From contig CM047429.1 in NCBI GenBank assembly GCA_026168455.1, positions 54,133,027-54,197,026 on the forward strand: DNA of 64,000 nt, read 5' to 3'. The DNA is from Theocolax elegans (lineage: Eukaryota > Arthropoda > Insecta > Hymenoptera > Cerocephalidae). Below, in pieces: positions 1-12,976 of this stretch. The first letter of the stretch is position 1. Each line of letters begins with the position of its first letter. A model generated the notes under the pieces. It did no database searches. It was not told the origin of the DNA and saw only the letters and a program-made list of their open reading frames with translations. The position numbers were made by a program, and so were the translations under genes.

Positions 1-2160
1 TATTAACAAACCAGTGGTTAATTTGTTCAGTGTATTCTAACTTTTATAACTGCAAGCTAAAGCTTTATTTAATAATATAATACACATATTTCATTTTTTA
101 CAGATTTGTATAAGTTTATTCTTTATTTATTTGCTCTTTTTCTAAATTAATTTATATGTATATATATAGTTCACTAAATTCATATAAAAATCGCAATTAT
201 TATTTGTCAGTAAGTTGCGTTTTAAGTATAAAAAAATGAGATGCAAAGTTCATGTTGACAATTTGAAAATAGAAAATTTTATTTTTAAGTCACGTGCCTT
301 TCGACATATTTTAATCTACATTTCTTAACAGTTAAGAAGTATTTTTTCCAATGAATTACTTTTCTCATATTCAATATCGATTTTTATTACTAAGATTTTT
401 ATTTCTATACTAGGGCTGTTACATGCTAATTTATAAAAATGCGGGAATTAGTGAAAACGAAGAAAATGCATATTTACGTTATGAAATATAATACTTTTCG
501 ATTGTCATGTAATAAATCTTAAATTTAATAACTTGAATTGAATACATTTGCTTAATGTATTAAATGCAATAACTGCTAATAGTAGGATTTAATTATTTGT
601 ATCCTAGAATCCTCCAGAAGGTTTCATTTAATCTATAAAAAAACCCTAAAAGTATACGTTTAACGTGTAAGTAAAAAGATTCATTCGGGTATAAGAAAAC
701 AAAATAAAATTTGATCATTGTCACATAGCGTTCTTATTTGTATCTAAAACAATACGGTAATTAAATTCGAAAGTGACAACGATCGCACTTGGTATTAAAA
801 AAATACATCACCGTTATATTCAATTCATTTAATATTCGTAGAAAATTAAAGAGCACGTGTCATGCATGTGTAGAAAATATGAACTGGGTCTACCAAGGTT
901 TAATATGGTATCGGAAAACTGGATGTCAATAAAAAAAGGAGTGTGTAGTTAATTTCTTTGCGACACTAGATAATCAATCGATGTTAAAGCTTTCGTCATC
1001 CTCGTGTATATATATCTGACATTTTCTGAGTTCCTCCGGTTGCATTTATTTTCTCTGTCGTTTTTTACCCACATTAAAGAAAGATTGTACAACAATACTA
1101 TACATGTAATTGGAATGTTAGCGGCTGAAATTTCATGCGAAGGCGATTATATACATATCCTACGCGATGATTACATTATATTTGCGATTTGCTACGACTT
1201 ATACTCCTAATTTGGCATTTTATTAATTCAATTGAGTGATATCAATAAATTTGGTATTTGGATAAATACCGCAGAGAATATAGACAATATCTTTTGATGT
1301 GTGAAAATTGAAATTAACGAATTAGGTGGAGGAAAATTATGGATCTACATATAACATACATTAACTAGCATGATCAGGATTAAACATACAGTTTACATAA
1401 ATGTAATTTATACTGAAAACCGAGTCGCATCTTTTATCTAGTATGCATTGAAAAACAACTTTTAAATTGTGTCCATAACCTATTTAGTGGTTTAATTAAT
1501 TAGCGTGTGTGTGTATATATATATTCAATCCTACAAGAGCGATTTGAAAACCACAAGAAAAATATTCAAATAGACCATGTGCGTGCAGCACCGACACGAG
1601 AATCGAAGGAGAGATATACTCCACCCAAAATCTAATTCTGACTCAGCTTACTACGTCGATGCAAAATTCGAACGTCAAACTTCATTCCAGAGAAGAAAAG
1701 ATCAACGAGTATTTTGGAAGAGTATTCGATATATATAATACGATTTAATAAAATGTTGATTATTGCGTAAGTGCGCCGTTTGAATGATTGAGTAATCGAA
1801 CTTTTAAGACTATAATAATGGTACTTATTGAGAGATATACGTTTAAATACGAACGAAAATTTTTTACAATGAACGAAGTAACGCATAAAAATATATTCTT
1901 CCGAGGAATTGCAATATCTGTAATATATATATAATAGTCCTATGATGGAAAACAAGAGAAAATCTTAATTATTGGACGAGAGGGCAATTAAATTGTAGTA
2001 AGAGAACTATTGCATCAAAAATTTTTTAAGAAGGATGTCAAATCGAAACGATATAAAAAATAAGGTTGAGAATAAACTACATTAAACGTACCACTCCAAA
2101 CGAGTGAATCAGCCAGTGTATCGTGGAAAAAAAGCAATTGGATTCTCTCACCCTAGTGTA
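1..2160. other. AT-rich non-coding sequence
   Basis: I see no convincing gene here. The sequence is AT-rich, every reading frame is interrupted, and no exon with protein-like composition plus splice sites stands out. It holds only short dinucleotide runs, such as TG/TA repeats near 1505-1525. It may be an intron of a gene extending left of the window, or intergenic. Confidence 0.5.
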
Positions 2161-2396
2161 CGGATGATTCAACGTTGAGAAGCGAAACCGTGCTCCCCTC
2201 TCTTCTTCCCGAGGCCCAAGAAAGCTCGGCTGTTTGGAGGCGGCGCGAAATAGGGAAAAGAGAAGAACGAGAGAAAAACGAGCGCACGAAATGACGGCGG
2301 AGAGAGAAAGAGAGAAAGAGGGAGATACGAAACCCCGTGCTTTCTTTCTTCCGCTCGTTGGCCCGGCTATTTTGGACGAACTGCGGCGTTCGTCAA

Positions 2397-2427
<31 letters not shown>

Positions 2428-2603
2428 CTTCTCGGCGCTCAGCACATCGTACCGAAGTTAGGCCCTCGCGAGCCTCGGCAGTATTGGCTCTCGCAGCCGT
2501 CGCGTTAACTCTCTTTATCTCAGTGGTGTAATGCGCGATGCATTGACGAAATTTGAGGTTGAAAAAGATTATTCTTGTTAATTACCCGGGATCGACCCTG
2601 AAA
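2160..2603 (+). promoter_or_regulatory. GC-rich promoter/5' UTR-like island with (TC)n tract
   Basis: GC content rises abruptly here, with many CpGs, GA-rich runs at 2225-2330 and a (TC)n tract at about 2397-2421, directly upstream of a + strand candidate coding exon that starts at 2604. This composition is typical of an insect promoter plus 5' UTR and is repeated at other predicted first exons of this window. Long open frames exist on both strands, but they encode low-complexity Arg/Glu/Ser runs and look like by-products of the repeats. Confidence 0.4.
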
Positions 2604-2759
2604 ATGGCACGACAGGACCTGAATCCCGGGTTCCCAAGATACGATATCGAAGACAACGTCGTTTGGTATAATTGGAAAGATTTGGAAGGCTGGATTCAGA
2701 CTGGTCAATCGGGCTGCAAGCTCATTACTTTGGAGATGCATCCACAATGTGAGATCGAG
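2604..2759 (+). CDS. Candidate first coding exon, unknown protein (52 codons)
   Basis: An ATG (context AAAATGG) opens a 52-codon segment ending exactly at a GAG|GTACGC splice donor, leaving phase 0. The predicted peptide starts MARQDLNPGF and includes the compact Trp-rich stretch VVWYNWKDLEGWIQ. Its balanced composition is unlike the flanking low-complexity frames. I do not recognise a named domain. It lies downstream of a GC-rich promoter-like island on the same strand as the Doa-type kinase, so it may be a far-5' exon of a long kinase isoform; the first exon of an independent + strand gene is equally possible. The acceptor it joins is not determined. Transcript data would settle this. Confidence 0.45.
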
Positions 2760-3553
2760 GTACGCGCACCGATCTTGGGATGATATGCTGCAAAAATATA
2801 TGCGATGTTGGTTATTAAGCTTTCTCGTCGCTTCAGCGCGTTTGGCGCTACATACGTTATACGCATTTGAAGAAATGATAATGTTTTAGTGAAAAGTTTT
2901 CAAGATTACTGATACACATATTTGTTGTTTCTTTACGAGTATAATTACGAGTACACTTTGCAGCAAACTATAATTTTCATGTGCATCACGTACGGAACTC
3001 TCTTAAAAAATTATTAAGTTAGAATATTAAATATTTTATCAAAATACATATGAAAATACATTTTTAATAAACAATGTACATATTAATTAAAAAAAACATT
3101 TCACTTTACACGTCATTTCTTGCAGTATATTTCGGATACGTTATGTGAAAACTAAGAAATTGTTTTTATAAAACTAAAATACGAACCAATAATAAGACTT
3201 TATTTAAACACTTTTCATTTTCGATGCCGTCTGATTATCAAATAGCATTACGTAAACATTGGCTAGGAAACATAGACATATAGAAATTTTGTGCATCAGC
3301 CTATTTTCCAGTTAGCAAGCATTATTTTTACACATCATTCAAACATTTATAATTTTAGTTTCTATAATTTATATTTATAATTTATACTAATTTAAATACT
3401 TCGAACGTTATAGAACCAACGTATAAAATTTCTAAAAAAATATTAACATATGTGCTTTAAGAACTAACTGAAGCTTAATAAAACGTTAAATTAAAAATTA
3501 CTAATAAATATGTGTGCGGCTAAAACACGGGAATGTAGTAACACTAAACTCAC
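2760..3553. other. Non-coding, AT-rich
   Basis: This sequence follows the splice donor at 2760 and so is intron if the exon at 2604 is real. There are no coding signals, only AT-rich sequence with scattered stops in all frames. Confidence 0.4.
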
Positions 3554-3800
3554 CAAAATAAATTATGCTCATCTCTTTTCCCGCAAGCCAATAAACGAAA
3601 GAAAGCTCGTCTCTGAAAACACGCACGATGCACTTCGAACTCGGTCGCGTTTCGACTTTTGACCCGACGTATGGTCCAATCGCTGTGTGCAGCGTTTCCC
3701 GATGTTCAATCTCGCTTCGAGTGTTTGTTCTCTTCCACGCGTCTATCCACGGTTACTAAACTGCGCATGCGCCACTATGCGCGCATTTTGATTTAAAATG
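3554..3800 (-). promoter_or_regulatory. CpG-rich segment, possible minus-strand first exon
   Basis: Read on the minus strand, a CpG-rich block (about 3800 down to 3600) ends at a strong splice donor, TTTTG|GTGAGT, with the last exon base at 3554. The arrangement resembles a short, largely non-coding first exon with its promoter, for a gene whose remaining exons lie further left, probably outside the window. A short ATG frame starts just before the donor, but it is too small to judge. Confidence is low. Confidence 0.25.
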
Positions 3801-4420
3801 TAGAGCGCGAAACATTTACCTCTTTGCTATTCAACAGCTGATTTCCTAGATTGTTGATGCTTCGGTTTTGAAATGTTAGAAACACTAAAACAAATCATTA
3901 TTTTATAAATAGGAAGTTAAATTACGTTTTAATATTATATATACAATTAATATAATATTATACAATTGTTTGAAAATTATAAAAATTCGATGCTTCAAGT
4001 TCATTGATATAAATATTGGAAAAGTAAACTATAAGAATACGAGATAATCGCAATATTTTTTTTTAATGCGAACGTAGACTGGCAATATTAGCGGAATAAT
4101 CTCGTTTCATCAAATAGAATAGTGTACTGTAATTTTTATAGTAATTTTAATAAATGAATGAAATAGTTTCTACTATATATACATTAAAAAGTGATACTCA
4201 ACTTTAAAATTAGTTTGTATAAATAAAAATAACTTAAGTACTGTTGTTAATTGCAAGTCATGAAGTATATAACTTAATTATTTTGAAAATAACTACTACG
4301 AATAACCGATAATACGTGAACTAGAAATAATGGACATTGCAATATCAATGAAATAATGAAGGAAATAAATTTGAAAAATAATTCGATAAAAATACTAACA
4401 AAATATGCAATAGTTCTCAC

Positions 4421-4745
4421 CTAAGTGTCTTCCGAGCCGTCTGTTCGCGACGAGCGCAACTAACCTAATAACTGGCCAGGGGGACGTCTGCCAATGTCAC
4501 GAGTCGTCGAACCGCGAGGTATATCGCGAAACGGAGGACCCACGAAGGCCTTCCTATCGTTCGCTTAGTATATTTCATCACTGATGGCCGCTATATTTCG
4601 AAGTTCCCGTGGCCACCAAAAACTAGTTCACTCGTCTGCGTTCGAACGATTGACCCACTAAAGATTTTAAATAATCGCATCGGTAGTGGGGGTTCCGAGG
4701 TAAAAATCTCTGTCGAACGTAAACATAAACAATGTGGCGTGGGAC
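4421..4745 (-). promoter_or_regulatory. CpG-rich segment, second possible minus-strand first exon
   Basis: A second GC-rich block, read on the minus strand, terminates at a good donor, CTTAG|GTGAGA, with the last exon base at 4421. Together with the donor at 3554 it suggests two alternative first exons of the same leftward gene. No protein-like frame is seen. The (AT)n run at about 4780-4802 flanks it. Confidence 0.25.
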
Positions 4746-4777
4746 GCCCACTTACGCCTCAAAAAGATTCACTTAAG

Positions 4778-4811
<34 letters not shown>

Positions 4812-5995
4812 AATTTAACTCGATCGCGGTCTACATTTTAATTTCCACGTATATTAATTTTTTTAATGAATATATTTTTTAAATTTATAATTGTGCTATC
4901 GTATTAATAGGATTTATTATGTTCTTGACAAATGTTTATACACGGAGAAAATAATTAATAAAAGTTACCCAAACGTTGAGGTTAAAATGCTAATGTTCAC
5001 TTGTTTATGTAATTTTTTAATTTACGTCAAGAATTGTAATTAGAATTCAGAATCAGATTCAGATTTTTACCAAATGGAAGGCTTGGTTATCCAGATTATA
5101 TCGATACTATTTAGAATAATTTTCTCCGTGTAGTCGAGTAATGCTTTGGCACAGTATCAGAATTATTGTTTGCATTATGAATTTGTGTGGTATATTTTTT
5201 AAATAATTTAACTATGAATTCATTAACTTTTGGGTCGCGTAATATTTCACTAATACAAATCATTGCAAAAATTGCATTTAATTTTCTAAGGAAATGTCGG
5301 TTAGAAGTAACGTTAAATACGTTTGTTTGCCAAATTATTACGTTGACTATCAATGAACCATACGATGTAGGTCACGAGTCATTTTACTTATCCCTAATAA
5401 GTCAATCAAGACATTTAATTGCCACTAAGCACTATAAGATTGCGATCTAATTATTTAACTAAAGTAAGAATGTGTGTGTGTGTGTTGTGTGTATTATAAA
5501 ACAAAATTTCGTTTTAATGATATTATTCAGGGATATAATAGAATTATAATAAGAGGCAGCAGTTAAACGACATATTAAATCAAGTAGGCCGTGTAAATCC
5601 TAAAATTAACAAATCACGCAGTTGCGCGCACAATGACGTTTCCCCAAGTAACACTTTCGAACAAGCCAAATCCAAATAATCCAAAAGAACTGCACTTAAT
5701 CAGCGGTTGCAAAAATGGCCGTGCGCACCGGTACGTTCGTTATACTACTTCATTTGATTATCGCAGTATCAAGTTTCTTTGGCAAACGCATCCTAACTTG
5801 AGTTTAATAAAGAAAAAAAGGTAGTTGTAGCAATCATGTAGTTGCCTATCAAACCAATAATCTTTCAATGATAACCACCGTTGCTTCAATGGAGTCGTTA
5901 TAGTCTGTCGTTGAGCTCCCAACATTGATGCGACATTCGTAATAGCTTTTGTATCATTGAAACGTATCGTGCATTTTCCATTACAGTTGGATACA

Positions 5996-6028
<33 letters not shown>

Positions 6029-6480
6029 AAGTTAACTTTAATACTGGTTTTTTTATTTATTTTTATATTTACTTGTAATTACTTATTATATATACATGTA
6101 TGTATGTATGTATCAATTGACCATGACAAACCAAATTAGTGTTAAAAAAGAGTCTTATTTAAGTCGTCACCATGTAGAGAAATGATTAATCATCACCAAA
6201 TTAGCGAGTGAATAATAGTAGAAAAAACAATCTCTCGTTCTCTCTCCAAATTAAAAATGCGCAGACACAACGGTCTAACAAAAATGCAGTTATTCACCAG
6301 TCTGACTAAACTCAAGATGCCAGAAATGTCTCGGGTCGCACTTCCGTCACATTCCAAACCATAAACTAATTCAAACAGTTGCACTACGAAAAACCCGTAA
6401 ACGAACGTCAACGTACCAATTGAGTATATTCCTGCAGCTCGTGAAATAGTAACGGTCAAAATTTTCAAGTTCACCTTCTC
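4746..6480. repeat. Non-coding with microsatellites (AT)n and (ATT)n
   Basis: Non-coding AT-rich sequence. It contains (AT)n at about 4780-4802, a short TG run near 5470-5485, an (ATT)n trinucleotide array at about 5998-6026 and an ATGT run near 6095-6112. Open frames are short and not protein-like. Confidence 0.5.
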
Positions 6481-6800
6481 AAATAAGGCTGATAGTTTTG
6501 CGGGAAAAACGGAAAAGCTCGCGCACGCGTACTCAAAAGCAAGCTAAAATAGAGTCTTCCTATGCCCGCAAGTTATTTTTACGCAAGTTGTATATGCCGG
6601 CCAGCACGACTCGTTTCTTGGACATTCGCGGAAACCGCGCGCAAGCTCTTTACAAATGGTGCGCGTGCGCAAGACAGCGTGGGAGGCCGCGAGTGGATGA
6701 CAACGAGGAAGTGACCTTGCTCCGGACGGTTGAGCTTCGGCAATAAAGCGCGAATGCCGCGGAATTTTCTTTCGCGCTCCCGTATTTTCATTTTTGTCAC
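6480..6800 (+). promoter_or_regulatory. GC-rich, CpG-dense island
   Basis: A clear GC/CpG peak in AT-rich surroundings, with open frames on both strands that look compositional rather than coding. It may be a promoter or non-coding first exon of the + strand locus. Its direction is not certain. Confidence 0.25.
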
Positions 6801-7409
6801 CTCAACTTTTTTTTCTTTCTTGTTTTTTTCCTTTTGCTGGATTTGTTATCTATTCGTTATATCTTGGGTGAAAGACAATACAATTTGAATAATTTAATTG
6901 TTCTCTTTTAAAAAAAAGGTAAAAAAAAAAAACGTCGAAATGACGCATGACTGCTCAGTATTTATTGCTCTAATTCACATATTTATTATCTGCATATTCA
7001 TCTTTAAGATAATTACTTTGGATTAATTTGATGCATAGATTTATGTAAACGGAAAGTAAAAGAAGTATATTACCGACGCGTACGCAATGTGCGGATCTTT
7101 ATATTAACAGAATAAATCTTACATTTGATCCGTAATGTATAATATTAATACTGATATTAAAAAATTCTTTATATGATTATTTTATCTTATTTTTCCGTTA
7201 TATTTTTCTGGACAAGCTAATGTAAATTAAGTGAATATAGACGATAAAATGAAGAAAAATTACCATTATGTAAATACATGATTTTAAAAAATTTTCAACA
7301 CGATTGAAAGATATGTCGCATAAAGATAGATAATATCGCCAGGATTTGCCGTTTTGGCTGTAGCCAACCCTATTGAAATCCTAAAACCACCGAAGAGACA
7401 AAACGAATT
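6801..7409. other. Non-coding, AT-rich
   Basis: AT-rich sequence between two GC islands, with homopolymer T and A runs near 6810-6930. No exon or element recognised. Confidence 0.45.
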
Positions 7410-8116
7410 ATATAGCTATATAAGACGAAGGAAAAACGGAGGACGAAAATGCCCAAGTTTTACGTAATGCCACTTTATGGCCTTCCGCCTTCTGTCCGTA
7501 TATCGGCTCCCGAAAGTAGCCGTTTAGAAGAGAACCCAACGGTCGTCGTCGTCGTCGTCGTCGTCGCATCGCGTTTCTTCGTCTTTTCTTTAAAGGGTAG
7601 AGAGAGAAAGAAGAACTTCGGCACACTCTACCTTCTCACCTCTCTCTTTCTCTTTCTCTCTCTGTTTCTCGCGCGGGCCTGAGATCGCTCCCCGATATTT
7701 TTAGTTGCCGCGCGCGAGTATTTGGCGGGGTGCGATTTCTCTCTTCGTTTCGCTCGCACCTTCGTTTGTCGTCGTCCTCTTCGTGCCCTGCCCGTGTCTT
7801 TCGAATTCTCTCGAGGGGCGCGCACTCGCGCGCTTTCAGTGACTCCCGAGCGATCGACCGATCGACCAGCCCACCGCGGCTTCTCTCCGAATATGAAAAT
7901 GCGCAAGGACGAGATCAAAATAAACTAGAGAACCTGGACAAGATATATAGATATAGTCACACAGACATATACATATACATACACTTTTTATACCTCGCAT
8001 CTAAGTTCAATATATAAAAAAAAAATCCAAGGGAAGGTCGCGATGAGCGTTTGTAAATAGTAAGAAGAGTCTCTCGTCGATCACCGCGAGTGTCAACTGG
8101 GGTCAACGCCAGCCAG
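7410..8116 (+). promoter_or_regulatory. Promoter / 5' UTR-like region with (GTC)n repeat
   Basis: A GC-rich tract with a (GTC)n microsatellite at about 7542-7566 and pyrimidine runs near 7640-7665 leads directly into the ATG at 8117. Frames open on both strands are Ser/Arg-rich and switch with the repeats, as expected of untranslated sequence. I read it as promoter plus 5' UTR of the exon at 8117-8631. Confidence 0.4.
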
Positions 8117-8631
8117 ATGTTCATTTTCGCTTCGTCCTCGCGGGACAGCATGCAGCCCTCGACACCTCGGCGTAACAATAACCGGTATACCCGGTCATCG
8201 ACGACCAGCGTAACTCAACTACTCACCGACTCTTGCTCGAGTTTGTTACAACGGTTGACCAACCGAGTACGCGGACCCTCGACCACCAGTGAACAAAACA
8301 CACCTAGGCAATCTACCAGACGTGACACTTCGATCGTTGGCAATGCCAGGACGCGACTCGAGGAAAAATATTCCGCTATTCTCGAGAGGAAACCAAGTTT
8401 TCTTGGTGGTTCGCGACAAAATGTGCGACATAGGGAGCGGGAACCAAGTCCCTTTGTCAGGGACGATCGGACTCTCGAGCCTTCAGCGAGAAGAAGCATT
8501 TTGAAGAGTCCTATACTACTCACTGAAAAAGCGTATCCTTATGTCAGTCCGGTTCGGAGGGAGAAAACCCCTTGTGGTCATGAGAGGAGGACGCATCATT
8601 CAAGGAGAAACGCCGAGGGCAGGGCTAATGG
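8117..8631 (+). CDS. Candidate 5' coding exon (Ser/Arg-rich, 171 codons), Doa locus or separate gene
   Basis: An open frame starts at ATG 8117 (MFIFASSSRDSMQPSTPRR) and runs through GC-richer sequence with coding-like composition. It is rich in Ser, Thr and Arg, predicted disordered, with local motifs such as SSLLQRLTNRVRG, LEEKYSAILERKPSF and RRSILKSPILL. I place the end at a modest donor, ATGG|GTATCT, because from there the frame drifts into AT-rich, hydrophobic noise. The phase left there (two bases) would match an acceptor at about 12624 in the next candidate exon, but that acceptor has a poor pyrimidine tract. The shared EKYSA motif with the exon at 12590 supports one transcript. It could be the N-terminal region of a long LAMMER-kinase isoform, since Drosophila Doa has isoforms with large N-terminal extensions, or an unrelated gene. 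Confidence 0.5.
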
Positions 8632-11600
8632 GTATCTTCGACATACCTTACGATTTCTTAGCTTATTCTCTATTTATTTTTTGTAATTCAATGGTTGTGC
8701 AGTCTGAATTGCGCGATCATCGATCCAAGTATCGGACCTATTGAATCAAGATGTTTTCGTGAATTAGGATTGGCAAAACGGTCATATAAAACAAAAATAA
8801 ACAATAACAATTAATTGTGACGAGATTCAATTTTAAAATGCAATAACTTAATTAAAATTTCTGTCAATTGTCCATATTTTTTATTATAATTTTTAATTAC
8901 AAAAATTAACTAATTTTCGAAGAATAAATCTTTGCACTACTTGCGTGTGTTTAGCAAATCTTTTAAACGTTACAATTCTGGACGGCCGCTTAATTAAAGA
9001 TCTTTCAAAGTTTGTTATAAATCGACACCCACATCGGTTATAGATGCGAATGCACTTGTATCGATCAAACGAAACGTCAATAGAGCAATTGCAGAATCGC
9101 GCTAACCTAATTCCGCGTTGGAGGCTGCGTTACATATGCGATATCTAATGCAGATTTTTTTTCAACTATAAACCTACATAAAATGTTAACGATAAGTCTC
9201 GTAAATAACAATATGGAAACATCCAATAATAAAGTAGAAATTACTCGAATATTAATGTCACTTATGTACGAAATGTAGATTGTAAACACGTATATGCAGA
9301 CTGCACAACTGAATCTTTCCTGAAACTGTACAAAGTGAATATATTATTTCCTTTTCCACGCGGTTGTACGACCAAAACAATAATTTGTGTCTTTGTGTAT
9401 TTGTAATGTGAAATTTTGTTTGTGATACCAATGTGTTGCAATACTAGTGAAATTTGTGTTGATTACAATTCTACGAGTGTTGTGTTTTGCATATATACCA
9501 AATGGTAATTTCATCGTGTCAAAGTAAGTCGTTCAGAATTGGATCGTTAATGTACACCTTGTGTATACATTAAATCTACATAAATATGTTGCTATAATAC
9601 ATCAAAACGTTACTTTTCAACTCGTCCGATGAAAACACGTTAAAAAAATTCTCCCAAAAGTAATATAATTATTATCAATTGACAATCGTTATTTTTCAAA
9701 TTAAAACGTAAAATCCAATTTGGTCGCTATATTTAAAAAGATGACAAGCACGTAAATGCTTAAGTTTAAGTAGTATACTAATTAATGAAAAATATATTAC
9801 CGAATAATATATCAAGACGTTAACAATGTGACAATAAAATCGTAAGACAAAAGTGATAATAACGTAAAGTCGAAAAGAAAATGTTGTTATTTTTACAGAT
9901 CAAACGATCCAAAAGAACGTTAGTAAGCAGCGTTAACATATCCGATCGAATTGGCCAGGAGGAAAAATCAAAAATAATTTCGCAGTTCTTGCCAAACGCG
10001 CGGTAGCTGTACACAACTGCGTTAGTGAAGCGCGCGTGCGCATGCGATGTATTAATAAATTCTTGAGGGTTTAATCGTGCGTGTACGCACAATCCTTCGA
10101 TCTTAGGGCAATTTACCGGCACGGCAATGCCGCACATTTAACACCTGATGCAGGACGCGATTCTCGCGGAGACTCTGCCTAAAAATACATTGGAGTTGTG
10201 GTTTTCCAATTTTTGTTGACATTACTACGCCGTTCGTTGCTGACGCAATTCAAACCGCGACGGTTAATTTCATAATTTTCGAAATTTTACGAAAAGTCGA
10301 TTTTACGTCGAACCATTTTGCGCGACATTCTTTACTAATTTTATATATATATATCCTTCAAATTTTACGGAACTGATGGCATGTGTTACGAGTCTTAATT
10401 GAAACGTTATTTTGTGAAGACCTTTTTCATTAATCATCTATCTTACTCGTAAATCAAAATTTTTGTTATTTGTAATATATTCAAATTATTCAATATTGAA
10501 GAATTGATAATTTATATTTGAAATTATTTATATTATTTCTTTTTTATTTAATTGTAAAATCTCATTTAACGAATAGTTGTTTAGTAATAGTTTGAACTGA
10601 TTGAAAAAAATCATGAACAGTAACAATAACATAACTTAATAATAAACTTTATAGTTACGTAGATTCAACACAAAATAAATAATTATCCGATGATTAATTG
10701 CTTCTTTAAATCTGTTACGATTTATTATCTCGATTATTATAGTTTATAAATCCATGTTTTTTCGCTAACGTTCACTAGTTGTTATGAAAAGAAAAAATGA
10801 GCGTACTACCTAATAATAACCGTTGTGTCATTCTTTAAAAACAACATGCACCTTTTCTTTTGTGAACCATACGATAACCGTAATTAATTAGGAGTGTTAA
10901 AGGCTATCGAATTGATCCAAACATAATTAAATGAATGCGCGACAAACGACTAGTGTTTAGGATATTAAGTCGTATGTGCCCTTTGGACTCCCCTTGTGCG
11001 GTTTCATCGTTCGTTTCGTGTTCTTGTTCCGTCAAGGTTGCACAGAATCTATTTTCACATTTTTTGCTTACCGCCAAAAATTTCCTATGTTTCCGGCTAA
11101 CGCGACATTTATAATTATAACGGAAATTATTTTTATCGACAAGGGTTTATTTCTATTAGGATGATACGCTAACCACGCGGGTCTAGTATCTTGGGGATAC
11201 ATTATTAAAGCTTTACTTCTGTCAAATTTGTTGTTGTACAGTTACAATTTATTTGTCATATACTCGATGAAAGTGGTTTAAAATAATGATCATTAATATT
11301 TTCACCGCTTACTATAGAAATTAATGTATACACAAATAAAATGACTTTTCGTTTATATTATTAGCTATGATTTGTGAATTTAAATGGAAAAGGAAATAAT
11401 TATTTTAAATAATACCAGGAAAGATTATTTACAGATGTTATTTTGATGTATGCATCGTTTCTTAAAAATGATAATGTTCTGAAATTGGATTAAGAAAAAA
11501 AAAAGTTTAAATGTGAAAAGTTAACCTGCTTTGTCAGCAACGCGGTTGATTTAACTTTACGAACGTGCATTATATATTATTTTATAAACTTTTCCGGTTG

Positions 11601-12589
11601 CTCCAAAGTAAATTTGAATAAATTTGTATTCACCGTGGTTAAATCTTTCAAAATTAGTTTTCACTAAAAAAAGAAATACGCGAAATTTCTCCTGATCTTC
11701 TTGTAAACGCCGAATCCATTTTACCGCTTAGATAACCTTAATCGTAAATCAAGTTTGTAAAATATTAAACCACTTCGTCATGCTAGAATTCATAGCACTT
11801 TCTTACACTATCATTGAAAATATTTTATAGAAGACAATTTCTCTCAGAGTCATTTTTACGAAAAAATGCATGTATAGAATTTCAAATTTACAATTTGTTA
11901 TAGAGAAATATGGATGAAAAGTAAAATCTTTAAAACGATTAAAGGAAATAGTCAATAATATCTATAAAAATGTACTAAACACGGAAAAGATGTTTTGAAA
12001 GAGTTTTGGAATATTTAAGTTGCTTTCGTTTCACTAAAAGTTTCGTGCCCTAAATTGTTGTATTTATCTTAACTTTCAAAAATGTTTATGTATAAATATA
12101 TAAAAGTCAATTTTTATAGTTTATAGTGCTCAAAAGAATTCTAGTTGCATACATCTTAAGCGAAAGTTAAAATGATAATTCATTTTAAATATAAGCTTCA
12201 ATAACTTTATTTCTTTAAAATCTAAATGAAATAAAATAAATAAATTAAAAATGTTCATTTTCTTCTTCTTTCGACTTCTCCTGATCGATTGTAATTATTG
12301 ATATAACTAATTCAATAGTAATAATCTGATTAAATTATATATTTTCCGTGTTGGGTAACTTTATTAAACTGAGGAATTCCTTCGATGCCTATTATTGTGT
12401 ACGATGATATCCATATGGGTCTAGTATATAATAGGTTTAATTAAATTAAAACGCGCATTATACTGTCATTCGATTATTTTACTTTAAACTTATTATTCGC
12501 TGTATAAAAAAGTAACATTATATGTTTTTTGCACTACAAGTGTATAATTTAAGAATAATTATAAAAAATGATTAATAATAAAAACTAAA
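8632..12589. other. Probable intron, no gene seen
   Basis: Long AT-rich sequence between two same-strand candidate exons. A weak GC rise at about 9950-10200 has no protein-like frame. There are no inverted repeats or microsatellites of note. It is probably intronic. Confidence 0.4.
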
Positions 12590-12976
12590 ATGATTGTTGC
12601 AAAATCCACGTGGACGCATCGTAGGGTATCGAAGGTAGCAAAAATCGCCGGTCACCGCGATAACACTGACAAAGAACCTCGCAAAAATACAATACGCAGC
12701 CAATGCAACAGTCACAGCGGTAGCAGTATCGATCTGAACGAAAAGTATTCGGCGACACGTCCGAGCTTGCAAAATTTCGAGACATACCGGCGATATGGGC
12801 GCCACAAGTCCGGTCACGCAGAGACTCGAACGCGCAAGGTGCGCCCGCAAGCTCGTAACGGCAAGAGCGAGCAACTGGAGAGTTCATCCTCAGCATCGGT
12901 CGATCCCGAAAAAACACCAGTTATCGAGGATTCGCGCATTTTCGTCGAACCTCCGGCCAAAACTACGACGATTAAG
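12590..12976 (+). CDS. Candidate coding exon, basic/Ser-rich (up to 129 codons)
   Basis: A GC-richer block with coding-like composition ends at AAG|GTAGTT, leaving phase 0. The ATG at 12590 (context AAAATGA) is the first in frame; the frame is closed by a stop just upstream at 12569. The peptide is basic and Ser-rich, with SSIDLNEKYSATRPSLQNF and YRRYGRHKSGHAETRTRK. Two readings are possible: an alternative first exon starting at this ATG, or an internal exon entered at a weak acceptor near 12624, which would be phase-compatible with the exon ending at 8631. The next exon, 13546-13827, also begins in phase 0. No known domain is recognised. It is likely part of the same + strand locus as the LAMMER kinase, by position only. 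Confidence 0.5.

Noticed and set aside
2077..2461. Open frames on both strands rich in Arg/Glu or Ser/Leu
   Set aside because: Produced by GA/TC-rich low-complexity sequence of the promoter-like island.
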